In this document: piece by piece, positions 1 through 7,715 of the stretch
Position numbering within the stretch: the first letter of the stretch is position 1
How the letters are laid out: the number at the start of each line of letters is the position of its first letter
Assembly: GCA_035518875.1 (NCBI GenBank)
Contig: DATIXD010000224.1
Span: 1-11,166 of the forward strand
Reading direction: 5' to 3'
From: DATIXD01 sp035518875
GTDB taxonomy: Bacteria > Pseudomonadota > Gammaproteobacteria > Methylococcales > Methylococcaceae
DNA: 11,166 bases
Program-made: the position numbers and the translations under genes
Notes under the pieces: model-generated
Database searches by the model: none
What the model saw: the letters and a program-made list of their open reading frames with translations, nothing else
Told to the model about the DNA's origin: nothing

Positions 1-2864
1 AACGGACTATCGAGCGTGCCCGACCACTCGCTCTCCTGATGTCTTCCGACTAGGGACCAGCGTCCCCGATCCACGCCACCCCAGCTTAATCTAGCGACAT
101 CGAAATCAAATGCCCGAACAACGGGGATGGAACGTTCGCCCACGTCGCCCTCTTCGCTCAGCAGGCTTCGCCAGGCATCCAGATTAAACTCGCCGAGGCT
201 CGCGTACAGATTCAAGCCCGGTTCCTTCGTAGCCGGCGGCAGGGGTCTGCCAAGAGCCAGATCGCCGCGTTCCAGCTTGAAACCGGCCGAAGGCTCGGAT
301 AAAACCAACTGCGCGCGCGCCTCATCTCCGTAGACAAGACTCAGGGGTGTTTTGCTCCCCGCCTGAACGACAAACTCGGCCCGGAAATCTTTGACGGCAC
401 CCTCGGGTTTGCCGAGAGGCGCAGGCAAGCTCACAGCCAAGCCCAGCAAATCGGAAGCCAAAGTCAGCCGACGCGGATCGCTGGCGGCGTCCATGGATTC
501 GGGAAGCTGCAAACTCAGGCGATAGGCCGAAGCGCCCCTTACGTATTTCCAGAAACTTGCGGGGAAGGCATTCCGAACAGTCGGCACGTTGGCCCGCCCT
601 ACCGCCTCGACGAGAATGTCGTCCCCTTCCCGGGTTATGCCGATCTCGGCGGCATCGCCCAGAATTATGGCCTTGATGTTTTGGGCGTCCAGGCCATCCC
701 GGGTGAAATGAAGGCTGCCGTCGATGTGCTGAACCTCGAGATTCATGGCGGTCACGGTCAGCGCCGCATTCTTGAACCGTGCGGAACCGTCGATTTCGAC
801 CCGTCCCTTGTCCTTCACCAAAGGGATTTTAAGATTCAGCGCGACCGTCGTTTCCCCCCTCGGATCGGCGACTTTCAGCAGGCGGGCGGGAATGTCGCGA
901 AGCGGCGTTCGCTGCAGAAACTGCATGCTTTGGGGCAGATTGGTTTCCACCTCGCCCGTCACGGTCAACCAAGAATCGCTCTTCAAATCCAGGGCCTCGG
1001 CCCGAGCGAAACTGATCGGCGCCTCACCGATGCGCCCTCTGCTGGCGTCGATTAACACCCCGGCGCCGGAAAACCGCAGGCGGGCGTCGACGCCATAAAG
1101 GTGCGGCCATTCGGGATCGAAATTCAATTCGATGTCTTCCGCATCCGCCAACGCCTCGAATACGCCTTCGCCCCCTGCAAACGGGAAATCGGCCAGAAAT
1201 CCATGGAACAGCACGTCCGCTTGGCTCACCCGTCCAGCCGCAAACGCGCGATCCAGCCAAACGGCGGAATTTTCGGGCATCGCCGCAAGCGGCAGATAAT
1301 CGCGCAACGAATTGGCCTCGACATTGGTAAGATGTGCGCGCAAATCCAGAAACGGCGAGATGCCGTCCGCCTTGGACAACGCAAATTCGAAGCGACTCTC
1401 CGCTTCCAGCCCGGGCGCGGTGAGCTTGATGCCGGAAGAGGCGATGCGCCATTGCTCATCGGTTTGGCGCCAGTCGATGGCGCCTTCGAAAGTCCGCAGC
1501 AGTATCGGCTTTCGCAACAGCTTGAGCGCACTCAATTCAGCGTTTTCCGCGCTGAACCGGATACGGCCTCCTCGGTCGTTGCCGCAAATCTGTCCGTTGA
1601 AACGGTTAAGACCCGGCAGACTTTGCCAAGCGTTGAACCCCAAGCCGTTCAATTCACCGCACAGCGCCCAACGCTCGCCCAAAACCGCGCCCGGTACGTA
1701 GACCAGACGCACATCGCGCGCTTCGCCTCTGAGGGAGAGACCGCGTAATCCATCCTGGCCGGTCTTATCGAGTATCGGCAGGGCGTCGAACAAGACGTGC
1801 GCATCGTCGAACCGGATATAGGAGGCCGCCGCTCGAAGGTTCGCCACATGTCCAGCCGCATCATCAGCGACGGCAATACTGAAGCGGGTTCGCGGCCAGG
1901 ATTGTTGGTAAAGCGCCAAGCTGAAGCGGTTCACGTCCAGCCGCCAACCCTCGGCCTCTCTTTGCCAGCGAAACTGACCGCCCACCCGGTTCAACGCCAA
2001 CTGGCCCTCGCTGTCGGCCGCTCCTCGATAGGAGATGCGCGGTTCGGCCAGATCGAGCTGACCTGTGACCTGGCTGATCGCACCATTCTGCCAGTCGCCC
2101 CACAACTTGAAGCTGGCCGCGCCGGACTTCAGCCGGATCGGAGAAGGTAGTCGGTCGCCCAGCAAGCCCTCGCCGATCCGGTTGCCCTCCAGGTAAAGCC
2201 GCCCGCGCCAGCCCACGGACTCGAAAACATTGCCCTGAATGTCCGCAGCGAGCTTGAGCGATCGACCCAGGTTTTTCGGTAGGACAAGAGCAGCGCTCAA
2301 GCGATGTCGGCCGGCCTCGTTGCGAAGCAGGAGATTCGCTTGGCCCAAGGGCAGAGGCTCGCGATCGGACTGCAAATCGCGCCATTCCAGTTCGATGTCC
2401 CGGAACTCGACCGCGCCTTCGGCGAACAGCCAGGCGGGTGGATGCCCGCTCCCCTTCAAGCCCAGTATGCCAATGGTTCCGTCCCGATCGCGCTGGAGCG
2501 TCACCGCCGCGCCCTCCAGCGCGATGCCGCGCAACACCGGCGCGCCGGCCATCAGCGAACCGATCAGATTGAGGCGGACACGAACCCGCCGGAACCGCAG
2601 CGGCGGGCGCATCTTGGCCGCATCCACAATCTCGAAATCGTTCAGCACCACTTCCGGGTCGAGACCATACAGCCGCGCGGACAAACTATGGACGATCACG
2701 GTTTCGGCTATCGTTTCGCCGATCCGCCTTTGCAGTTCCTCCCGATAGGCGGCCACCTGCGGCAGGAGCCAGAAGCGGATGACGCTCAACGCTAGCGCCG
2801 TGGCTATCAGGGTCGAGACCAGGGCATAGCGCGCCGTGCGGCTGAAATGACGGATGATTTTCAA
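1..2864 (-). CDS. yhdP: YhdP family AsmA-like envelope protein (3' end outside window)
   Basis: The frame stays open from 2864 to the left window edge, giving 954 residues of a family whose members are usually about 1,270 long, so the C-terminus is missing. The N-terminus (MKIIRHFSRTARYALVSTLI...) has a short basic stretch and then one hydrophobic segment at about residues 14-36, which fits an inner-membrane anchor with the rest in the periplasm. The remainder is rich in beta-type repeats such as LRGIALEGAAVTLQRDRDG, typical of the YhdP/TamB/AsmA group. In E. coli, YhdP helps carry phospholipids to the outer membrane. The gene lies 9 nt after rng, the same neighbour as in E. coli. The start is inferred: TTG at 2864 is the first in-frame start codon after the rng stop, which lies in the same frame, and no clear Shine-Dalgarno is present, so translation may be coupled to rng. 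The family call is firm, the exact start is not. Confidence 0.9.
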   Translation of the reverse strand, partial: MKIIRHFSRTARYALVSTLIATALALSVIRFWLLPQVAAYREELQRRIGETIAETVIVHSLSARLYGLDPEVVLNDFEIVDAAKMRPPLRFRRVRVRLNLIGSLMAGAPVLRGIALEGAAVTLQRDRDGTIGILGLKGSGHPPAWLFAEGAVEFRDIELEWRDLQSDREPLPLGQANLLLRNEAGRHRLSAALVLPKNLGRSLKLAADIQGNVFESVGWRGRLYLEGNRIGEGLLGDRLPSPIRLKSGAASFKLWGDWQNGAISQVTGQLDLAEPRISYRGAADSEGQLALNRVGGQFRWQREAEGWRLDVNRFSLALYQQSWPRTRFSIAVADDAAGHVANLRAAASYIRFDDAHVLFDALPILDKTGQDGLRGLSLRGEARDVRLVYVPGAVLGERWALCGELNGLGFNAWQSLPGLNRFNGQICGNDRGGRIRFSAENAELSALKLLRKPILLRTFEGAIDWRQTDEQWRIASSGIKLTAPGLEAESRFEFALSKADGISPFLDLRAHLTNVEANSLRDYLPLAAMPENSAVWLDRAFAAGRVSQADVLFHGFLADFPFAGGEGVFEALADAEDIELNFDPEWPHLYGVDARLRFSGAGVLIDASRGRIGEAPISFARAEALDLKSDSWLTVTGEVETNLPQSMQFLQRTPLRDIPARLLKVADPRGETTVALNLKIPLVKDKGRVEIDGSARFKNAALTVTAMNLEVQHIDGSLHFTRDGLDAQNIKAIILGDAAEIGITREGDDILVEAVGRANVPTVRNAFPASFWKYVRGASAYRLSLQLPESMDAASDPRRLTLASDLLGLAVSLPAPLGKPEGAVKDFRAEFVVQAGSKTPLSLVYGDEARAQLVLSEPSAGFKLERGDLALGRPLPPATKEPGLNLYASLGEFNLDAWRSLLSEEGDVGERSIPVVRAFDFDVARLSWGGVDRGRWSLVGRHQESEWSGTLDSP

Positions 2865-2873
2865 GAAGGAGGG

Positions 2874-4328
2874 TTAAAGCAAAACGACGTCGTACTGTTC
2901 CTGGGTATACTGGGTCTCGGCGCGAAACTTCACCCGTACATTCAGGAAAGACTCCAACTCCGAAAGCATGTCCGCTTCCTCGTCCAGTAACCGCTCGACC
3001 ACTTCGTTGGAAGCCAGGACGAGGAGCTCCTGGACGTTGTATTGGCGCACTTCGCGGATGATTTCACGGAAGATTTCCAGGCACATGGTTTCGGCCGTCT
3101 TCATGACCCCGCGACCGCTGCAAGCAGGACATGGCTCGCACAGGATATGCTCGAGGCTCTCTCGGGTGCGCTTGCGGGTCATTTCCACCAGCCCGAGGGA
3201 GGAGACTTCGCTGATGGCATTTTTGGCGTGATCTTTTTCGAGGCTTTTTTCCAAGGCCTGGAACACCTGTTCCTTGTGCTCCTGATCCTGCATGTCGATG
3301 AAGTCGATGATGATGATGCCGCCCAGATTGCGCAACCGGAGTTGGCGGGCAATGGTCTGAGCCGCCTCCAGATTGGTCTTGAAAATGGTTTCTTCCAGGT
3401 TGCGGCCACCGACGAAGGCGCCGGTGTTGACATCGACCGTGGTCATCGCCTCGGTCTGGTCGAAAATGAGGTAGCCACCGGACTTAAGCACCACCTTCCG
3501 CTCCAGTGCCCGTTGAATCTCCTCTTCCACGCCGTAAAGATCGAACAGCGGTCGCTCGCCCGCGTAATGTTCGATCAAGGGGACGATTTCCGGCACGAAT
3601 TCTTTGGCAAATTTGAGAAGGCGCAAGTAGGTTTCGCGCGAATCCACACGAATCTTTTCGACCTTGGAGCGGTGCAGGTCGCGCAACACCCGCATGCTCA
3701 GCGGCAAATCCTCATGCAGGAGGGTTTTTACCTTGACCGTCTTGATCCTTTGGGCGATGGAGTTCCACATCTTCTGCAGGAATAGCATATCGGCGCGCAG
3801 CGCGAACTCGTCGACTCCCTCGGCGGCCGTGCGCGCGATGAAGCCGCCGGTATTGTGCTCGCGCTGAAAGGTTTCCACACAGGCGCGCAAGCGGGCGCGC
3901 TCGGCCTCCGACTCGATGCGCTGGGAGACGCCGCTCACCTTGGTATAAGGCATATACACCTGATAGACCGAAGGAATCGAGATTTCCCTGGTCAATCGGG
4001 CGCCCTTGGTGCCGATCGGCTCCTTCACCACCTGGACGATCAGCTCCTGCCCCTCATCGAAAATCTGCTCGATTTCTTCGGTGGCGGCTTTTTCCTTCTC
4101 GCTCGCACTGAGGTCGGAAACATGCAGAAAGGCGGCGCGTTCCAGGCCGATGTCCACGAACACCGCCTGCATGCCCGGCAATACCCGACAAATCCTGCCC
4201 TTGTAGATGTTGCCGACCAAGCTCAGACGCCGGCCCCGCTCGATGAGCACATCTTGCAGCACCCCGTTTTCGACGATGGCAACCCGCGTTTCCGGGGGGG
4301 TCACATTGATCAGAATTTCATCGCTCAT
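2874..4328 (-). CDS. rng: Ribonuclease G (RNase E/G family endoribonuclease)
   Basis: A 484-residue protein that aligns almost end to end with E. coli RNase G (489 residues), the single-strand endonuclease that matures the 5' end of 16S rRNA and turns over some mRNAs. The S1 RNA-binding domain occupies about residues 35-125 (VGNIYKGRICRVLPGMQAVF). The 5'-sensor and DNase I-like catalytic core includes EAMTTVDVNTGAFVG with Asp299 and GGIIIIDFIDM with Asp342, matching the two Mg-binding aspartates of the family. The zinc-link cysteines are Cys400 and Cys403 in CPACSGRG. It ends QYDVVLL, like the E. coli QFDVVMM end. It lacks the long C-terminal scaffold of RNase E, so it is RNase G. Its ATG overlaps the maf stop in an ATGA, implying coupled translation. 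Confidence 0.98.
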   Translation of the reverse strand: MSDEILINVTPPETRVAIVENGVLQDVLIERGRRLSLVGNIYKGRICRVLPGMQAVFVDIGLERAAFLHVSDLSASEKEKAATEEIEQIFDEGQELIVQVVKEPIGTKGARLTREISIPSVYQVYMPYTKVSGVSQRIESEAERARLRACVETFQREHNTGGFIARTAAEGVDEFALRADMLFLQKMWNSIAQRIKTVKVKTLLHEDLPLSMRVLRDLHRSKVEKIRVDSRETYLRLLKFAKEFVPEIVPLIEHYAGERPLFDLYGVEEEIQRALERKVVLKSGGYLIFDQTEAMTTVDVNTGAFVGGRNLEETIFKTNLEAAQTIARQLRLRNLGGIIIIDFIDMQDQEHKEQVFQALEKSLEKDHAKNAISEVSSLGLVEMTRKRTRESLEHILCEPCPACSGRGVMKTAETMCLEIFREIIREVRQYNVQELLVLASNEVVERLLDEEADMLSELESFLNVRVKFRAETQYTQEQYDVVLL

Positions 4329-4933
4329 CGTTTTTCAGATCTCGCCCGCGCCAGAATGTCGATCCGCACGTTTCGCAGCAATTCCGCCGTTTCATGGAGG
4401 GGCAGGCCCATGACGCCCGAAAAGCTGCCGGCCAGATGCTTGACGAATACCGCCCCGAGGCCCTGAATGGCATAGGCGCCGGCTTTGTCCGCCGGCTCGC
4501 CGCTGGCCCAATAAGCGGCGATCTCATCCGCGCCGAGGCTCCGGAATGTCACGATGCTAACATTGAGCGCCTGCCAATGTCGGAATCCCTGCCTCAAGGA
4601 AACGGCGCTCAGAACCCGATGATCCCGCCCCGAAAGCCGGCCCAGCATCTCGGCCGCATGAGCGAAATCCCGCGGTTTGCCCAGCACTTCCCCATCCACC
4701 ACCACTTCCGTGTCGGCGCCGAGCACCGGCAGGCAAGCGCCGCTCAGTTCCATGCCTTGCCGGGACTTCTCCGCTGCAACGCGGCGGACATATTGCTCCG
4801 GCGTTTCGCCGGGACGCGGCGTTTCGTCCACTTGCACCGTCAGGGTTTCGTAAGCAACGCCGATCTGATCCAGCAATTCGCGGCGGCGCGGCGAGGTGGA
4901 AGCCAGAATGATGCAGGCGGGCCTATCGTTCAT
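4325..4933 (-). CDS. maf: Maf/YhdE-type nucleoside triphosphate pyrophosphatase
   Basis: A 202-residue Maf protein, a cytoplasmic house-cleaning enzyme that hydrolyses nucleoside triphosphates to monophosphates. Visible motifs are LASTSPRRRELL (residues 10-21), VLGADTEVVV (70-79) followed by GEVLGKP, and SGEPADKAGAYAIQG (144-158). The last motif resembles the YhdE subgroup (dTTP/UTP) more than the YceF subgroup, and YhdE is also the rng neighbour in E. coli. The start at 4933 is chosen because the protein then begins MNDRPACIILASTSPRRR as in the family, and the ATG shares one base with the rlmH stop (TGATG). A longer frame starting at 5038 would only add 35 residues of rlmH shadow sequence. 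No Shine-Dalgarno is visible, which fits translational coupling to rlmH. Confidence 0.96.
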   Translation of the reverse strand: MNDRPACIILASTSPRRRELLDQIGVAYETLTVQVDETPRPGETPEQYVRRVAAEKSRQGMELSGACLPVLGADTEVVVDGEVLGKPRDFAHAAEMLGRLSGRDHRVLSAVSLRQGFRHWQALNVSIVTFRSLGADEIAAYWASGEPADKAGAYAIQGLGAVFVKHLAGSFSGVMGLPLHETAELLRNVRIDILARARSEKR

Positions 4934-5400
4934 CAGCGGTGGTAGGGATGATTCTGCAAAATGCTCCACGCCCGGTAGAGCTGTTCGGCGACCACGATGC
5001 GAACCAACGGGTGAGGAAGAGTCAGCTGCGAGAGGCACCAGCGCTCGTCGGCCCTGTTAAGACAGCTTTGCGAGAGTCCGTCTGGCCCGCCGACCAACAG
5101 GGAAACATTGCGCCCACCCCCCAGCCAGCGCGCCAACACCTCGGAAAGTTGGACGGTATTCCATTCCCGGCCGCTCAAATCCAAGGCGACGACATGATCG
5201 TCGGTGGAGATCGCCTGTAGCATCCGTTGCCCCTCGTCTTCGATCACCCTTGGAATGTCCACATTCTTGCCGCGCTTGCCGGGAGCGACTTCCCTGAGCT
5301 TCAGCTCGCATTCCCGGGGCATGCGCTTGGCGTATTCCTCGTAACCCGCACAAACCCAAGCGGGCATCCGGTTGCCCACGGAAACCAGTTGGATTTGCAT
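4933..5400 (-). CDS. rlmH: RlmH, 23S rRNA (pseudouridine1915-N3)-methyltransferase
   Basis: A 155-residue SPOUT-class methyltransferase, the same length as E. coli RlmH (YbeA). It methylates N3 of pseudouridine 1915 in helix 69 of 23S rRNA on assembled 70S ribosomes, using S-adenosylmethionine. The knot region is clear: LLVGGPDGL at residues 101-109 binds the cofactor, and the C-terminus LPHPLVRIVVAEQLYRAWSI followed by LQNHPYHR is the family signature. The N-terminus MQIQLVSVGNRMPAW is typical and fixes the start; an AGCAGG stretch just upstream may serve as ribosome binding site. In many bacteria rlmH follows rsfS; here it follows nadA after a 55-nt gap, and its stop overlaps the maf start by one base. 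Confidence 0.98.
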   Translation of the reverse strand: MQIQLVSVGNRMPAWVCAGYEEYAKRMPRECELKLREVAPGKRGKNVDIPRVIEDEGQRMLQAISTDDHVVALDLSGREWNTVQLSEVLARWLGGGRNVSLLVGGPDGLSQSCLNRADERWCLSQLTLPHPLVRIVVAEQLYRAWSILQNHPYHR

Positions 5401-5410
5401 GAAAACCTGC

Positions 5411-5425
5411 TTTCGCGACGCGAAA
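5411..5425. other. Perfect 7-bp inverted repeat upstream of rlmH
   Basis: The 15-base sequence TTTCGCGACGCGAAA is a perfect palindrome around one central base. It lies in the short nadA-rlmH gap, just before the presumed rlmH ribosome binding site. It could be a small RNA hairpin that tunes rlmH translation, a DNA-binding site, or chance. No U-tract follows it in the minus direction, so it is not an intrinsic terminator. Confidence 0.4.
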
Positions 5426-5455
5426 CCGGCCTGTCCTGCCCGGCCAACGAGGAGA

Positions 5456-6553
5456 TCAGACCACTTGAAGCATATTGTTAAGCGTCAGGCGGGCGGGATG
5501 GGCATCGGCTTCGGGCACCTTGATGCGGTTCACCACGTGACCCTCCACCAGATTTTCCAGCACCCACAACAGATGCTGCGGGTCGGTGCGGAACATGGTG
5601 GAACACATGCAAACCGTCGGCGACATGAAGTGAACATGCTTGCCCTGATGTTTCACCTCCTCGTGCAGGCGATTCACCAGATTCAGTTCTGTCGCCACCA
5701 ACCAGCGGGTGTTGGGCTCGGCCTCGCGCACGGTTTTGAGGATATATTCGGTGGAACCGATGTAATCCGCCTTCCGGCAGACCTCGAAACAAGCCTCCGG
5801 ATGGGCGATGACGATCGTTTCCGGATAACGCTGCTTGAACTGATCGATGTGTTCCGGACGAAACATTTGATGCACCGAACAGAAACCTTTCCACAAGATG
5901 ATCTTGGCCCGTCGGATTTCATCCTCGCTCAAGCCGCCCATGGGCTGCATGAAATCCCACACCACCATGTCCTCCAAGGGAATGCCCATCCGGTAACCCG
6001 TGTTGCGTCCCAAATGTTGATCGGGGAAGAACAGTACTTTTTCCCGTCTGGCGAAGCTCCATTCCAGAATTTTTTGCGCGTTGCTGGAGGTGCACACGAT
6101 GCCGTTGTGGCGCCCGCAAAAGGCCTTCAAGTCGGCGGCCGAATTGATGTAGGTCACCGGCGTGACGGTCTCCTCGACATCGAACACCTGCCCCAACTCG
6201 CGCCAGCAGCGCTCGACATTGGCCAAATTGGCCATGTCGGCCATCGAACAGCCGGCGGCCAGGTCCGGCAGGATCGAGACTTGTTCTGGCCGGGACAGAA
6301 TGTCGGCCACCTCGGCCATGAAATGCACGCCGCAGAACACGATGTATTCGGCGTCGGACTGGGCCGCGAGCCGGGACAACTTGAGCGAATCGCCGGTAAA
6401 GTCGGCATGTCGGAACACCTCGTCGCGCTGGTAGTGATGTCCGAGAATCACGCAGCGGCTGCCGAGCTCGCGTTTAGCGGCGACGATGCGCGCCTCGCAA
6501 TCGGCATCATCCAACAAGGCGAATTGCTGTAGGGCTAGAGCGGTTGCGGTCAT
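5456..6553 (-). CDS. nadA: Quinolinate synthase A
   Basis: A 365-residue NadA. It condenses iminoaspartate (from NadB) with dihydroxyacetone phosphate to make quinolinate, the precursor of NAD, in the cytoplasm with an oxygen-sensitive [4Fe-4S] cluster. Three repeated NadA folds are recognisable through conserved stretches: VILGHHYQRDEV (35-46), FTGDSLKLSR (52-61), DLAAGCSMAD (97-106), TYINSAADLKAFCG (134-147), CTSSNAQKIL (154-163), FFPDQHLGRNTGY (175-187), KGFCSVHQMF (222-231) and VCMCSTMFRTDPQHL (314-328). The three cluster ligands are most likely Cys102, Cys225 and one of Cys315/Cys317, by comparison with known NadA proteins. The length fits the proteobacterial form. The ATG at 6553 has no strong Shine-Dalgarno. 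No NadB or NadC gene is in the window. Confidence 0.97.
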   Translation of the reverse strand: MTATALALQQFALLDDADCEARIVAAKRELGSRCVILGHHYQRDEVFRHADFTGDSLKLSRLAAQSDAEYIVFCGVHFMAEVADILSRPEQVSILPDLAAGCSMADMANLANVERCWRELGQVFDVEETVTPVTYINSAADLKAFCGRHNGIVCTSSNAQKILEWSFARREKVLFFPDQHLGRNTGYRMGIPLEDMVVWDFMQPMGGLSEDEIRRAKIILWKGFCSVHQMFRPEHIDQFKQRYPETIVIAHPEACFEVCRKADYIGSTEYILKTVREAEPNTRWLVATELNLVNRLHEEVKHQGKHVHFMSPTVCMCSTMFRTDPQHLLWVLENLVEGHVVNRIKVPEADAHPARLTLNNMLQVV

Positions 6554-6602
6554 GGTGGTTCGGTAAAGCTTGCTTGGTAAAAATGGCTGATGATAACACG
6601 TC

Positions 6603-6626
6603 GAAAAACTGTAGAGGCGGCCCTCT
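6603..6626 (-). terminator. Weak intrinsic terminator candidate between peptide 5 and nadA
   Basis: On the minus strand AGAGG-GCCG-CCTCT forms a 5-bp stem with a four-base loop, followed after four bases by TTTTT. It sits in the 185-nt gap after the peptide 5 gene and before nadA, where the accessory transcript would be expected to end. The stem is short and the T-run is offset, so this is only a candidate. I found no convincing -35/-10 pair for nadA in the rest of the gap. Confidence 0.3.
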
Positions 6627-6738
6627 GCTGAAAACAGGCGCTTATCTGGTGAACTGGGCGGAAAAGGTTGGCATTGAGCCGAGCAGAAGTGGTTGTGCCG
6701 GGCCTGTTCGATTGAGCATTTTGCGCACGCTTACGGGC

Positions 6739-7047
6739 TCAAGTTCCGGCAATGCACATCTGCTCGCAAAATTCATCAGAACCGCCCATATTCTTGCAGT
6801 CGGTTAGACAACTTTCACCGTCCCCACCCCCGCCATCAGGCGGGCATTCAAACCTACATCTTTCAAAGAGCACCCCGTTTTCAAAGAACAACTCGCATAT
6901 CAGGGGACAGGGAAGCGGTCGAATCCTAATCCTCGCCATCGCCTGTATCCCTAGCGCCTTGCCAGATTGGCCGAAAACCCCTCGCATGCGGTAGTTTTTG
7001 ACTGACGTATAAAGCGAAGCTTCTGCGGTAAAGTCGGGTATGTTCAT
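6739..7047 (-). CDS. Peptide 5: conserved-leader Cys-rich small protein with four CxxxC motifs
   Basis: A 102-residue protein starting MNIPDFTAEASLY, the N-terminal block shared by all five small genes here. A strong GGAGG lies 6 nt before the ATG at 7047. A middle part around residues 20-45 follows (RMRGVFGQSGKALGIQ), then the variable tail. The tail has eight cysteines arranged as four CxxxC units: Cys47/51, 64/68, 80/84 and 93/97, with a glycine-rich PPDGGGGDGE linker between the second and third. Such spacing suits two helical hairpins held by disulfides, or thioether bridges if enzymes modify it; both are inference. It is the longest family member and lies beyond the Kazal lipoprotein gene, nearest to nadA. 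I do not know a named family for it. It is most likely a precursor peptide or small exported protein. Confidence 0.75.
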   Translation of the reverse strand: MNIPDFTAEASLYTSVKNYRMRGVFGQSGKALGIQAMARIRIRPLPCPLICELFFENGVLFERCRFECPPDGGGGDGESCLTDCKNMGGSDEFCEQMCIAGT

Positions 7048-7063
7048 CCCACACCTCCGAAGT
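7048..7063 (-). promoter_or_regulatory. Ribosome binding region of peptide 5, shared with peptide 3
   Basis: The 16 bases before the ATG read ACTTCGGAGGTGTGGG on the minus strand, with a strong GGAGG. The corresponding bases before peptide 3 (8545-8560) differ at one position only. The other three peptide genes have different upstream bases, so peptides 3 and 5 probably share a recent common duplication. Confidence 0.7.
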
Positions 7064-7067
7064 AAGG

Positions 7068-7079
7068 TTAACGGTCATA
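7068..7079 (-). repeat. Trace of the PatG-like gene's last codons upstream of peptide 5
   Basis: TATGACCGTTAA on the minus strand is identical to the final Tyr-Asp-Arg-stop of the PatG-like gene at 9364-9375. It also lies at a similar distance before a peptide start (21 nt here, 28 nt there). Twelve bases could match by chance, but the position together with longer remnants before peptides 2 and 4 makes a duplication trace likely. Confidence 0.5.
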
Positions 7080-7086
7080 GCCAGTT

Positions 7087-7116
7087 GGTTGGGTTACGCT
7101 TTTGCCTAACCCAACC
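7087..7116. repeat. REP-like hairpin, copy A
   Basis: GGTTGGGTTA at 7087-7096 and TAACCCAACC at 7107-7116 form a perfect 10-bp inverted repeat around a short loop. The same half-sites recur at 7720-7790 and 8587-8639. Repeats of this kind are dispersed in many proteobacterial and cyanobacterial genomes and are usually extragenic. It lies between the Kazal lipoprotein gene and peptide 5. No transposase is encoded here. Confidence 0.8.
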
Positions 7117-7173
7117 TAGTCACCGGGATAGTGCATAGGTCAACTTAAGTAGCGAAATCCCGCGCTCCTCCCT

Positions 7174-7623
7174 TTACTTGCTCTTGCAGATTCCCGGACA
7201 ATCCACGCCACCGCCGGTGGGATCGCAGTTGTCACTTGGATCATCCACACACACCTGCCCCTCCGGACATTTGATTCCCGCAATTCCACCACAGGCTTGT
7301 GGTTGAGGTGGCGCGCATTCACCTTGGTGGTCGATGGAAACTCCCGCCGCCGCGGCTTCACACGCGTTACCGTAGGTCTTGCCGTCGCAACCGCAGACGG
7401 GCTTGAATTCCTTGGTACAAATTGTCGGCTTGGTCTTGCAGGTCCCTTTGGCATCCGCCGCCTTGCACTGACCGACGCCGAAATCGCAGTACTGTCCCTC
7501 AGGACAGGTCAGTCCCTTGATGGTCCCGCAAACAGCATCCTTGGGCGGTGGTGACTTGTCATTACACCCGGCAACCGCAAGAGCCATGCCGCAACCGATC
7601 AATAGTGCGATGTACTTGTTCAT
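7174..7623 (-). CDS. Kazal-type protease inhibitor lipoprotein
   Basis: A 149-residue exported lipoprotein. The N-terminus MNKYIALLIGCGMALAVAGC is a lipoprotein signal with a lipobox (AVAGC), so Cys20 would be lipidated; Asn-Asp follow, so sorting to the inner or outer membrane cannot be read with certainty. Residues about 62-103 form a Kazal domain with PVCGCDGKTYGNAC and a closing GEC; this fold inhibits serine proteases in a substrate-like way. Flanking CPEGQYCDF (40-48) and CPEGQVCVDDPSDNC (119-133) are Cys-rich CPEGQ modules. GGAGG lies 7 nt before the ATG at 7623. The gene is embedded in the peptide array, downstream of an S8 serine protease gene. A protective or regulatory link with that protease is possible, but Kazal lipoproteins also occur alone, so it may be unrelated. 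Confidence 0.9.
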   Translation of the reverse strand: MNKYIALLIGCGMALAVAGCNDKSPPPKDAVCGTIKGLTCPEGQYCDFGVGQCKAADAKGTCKTKPTICTKEFKPVCGCDGKTYGNACEAAAAGVSIDHQGECAPPQPQACGGIAGIKCPEGQVCVDDPSDNCDPTGGGVDCPGICKSK

Positions 7624-7662
7624 GGGGCAACCTCCATAACGGTCCAGGTATTAGTAAAGATT

Positions 7663-7689
7663 GGGTGGGCACGCTTTGGTGCCTACCCT
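7663..7689. repeat. REP-like hairpin of the GGGTGGGCAC type
   Basis: GGGTGGGCAC at 7663-7672 and GTGCCTACCC at 7679-7688 pair over 10 bp, with one G-U pair in one strand's RNA, around GCTTTG. It differs in sequence from the GGTTGGGTTA repeats next to it. It lies 40 bases upstream of the Kazal lipoprotein start, in the 256-nt gap between that gene and peptide 4. Confidence 0.65.
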
Positions 7690-7715
7690 ACCTGGTTGCG
7701 TCGAACCCAAAGCCC

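Noticed and set aside
127..2795. Many open frames of 60-215 codons on both strands in the first 2.8 kb
   Set aside because: They overlap the continuous minus-strand yhdP frame, have no recognisable domains, and show the Arg/Pro/Ser-rich composition expected of shadow frames in GC-rich DNA.
3042..3785. Plus-strand open frame of 247 codons
   Set aside because: Antisense to the well-conserved catalytic half of rng; no family resemblance and no ribosome binding site.
4934..5038. N-terminal extension of maf by 35 residues
   Set aside because: It lies entirely inside rlmH in another frame. Maf proteins begin just before the LASxSPRR motif, and the TGATG overlap gives a natural start at 4933.
5372..6532. 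Plus-strand open frame of 386 codons
   Set aside because: It is the His-rich antisense image of nadA. The minus-strand product has all NadA motifs, so the long plus frame is a composition artefact.
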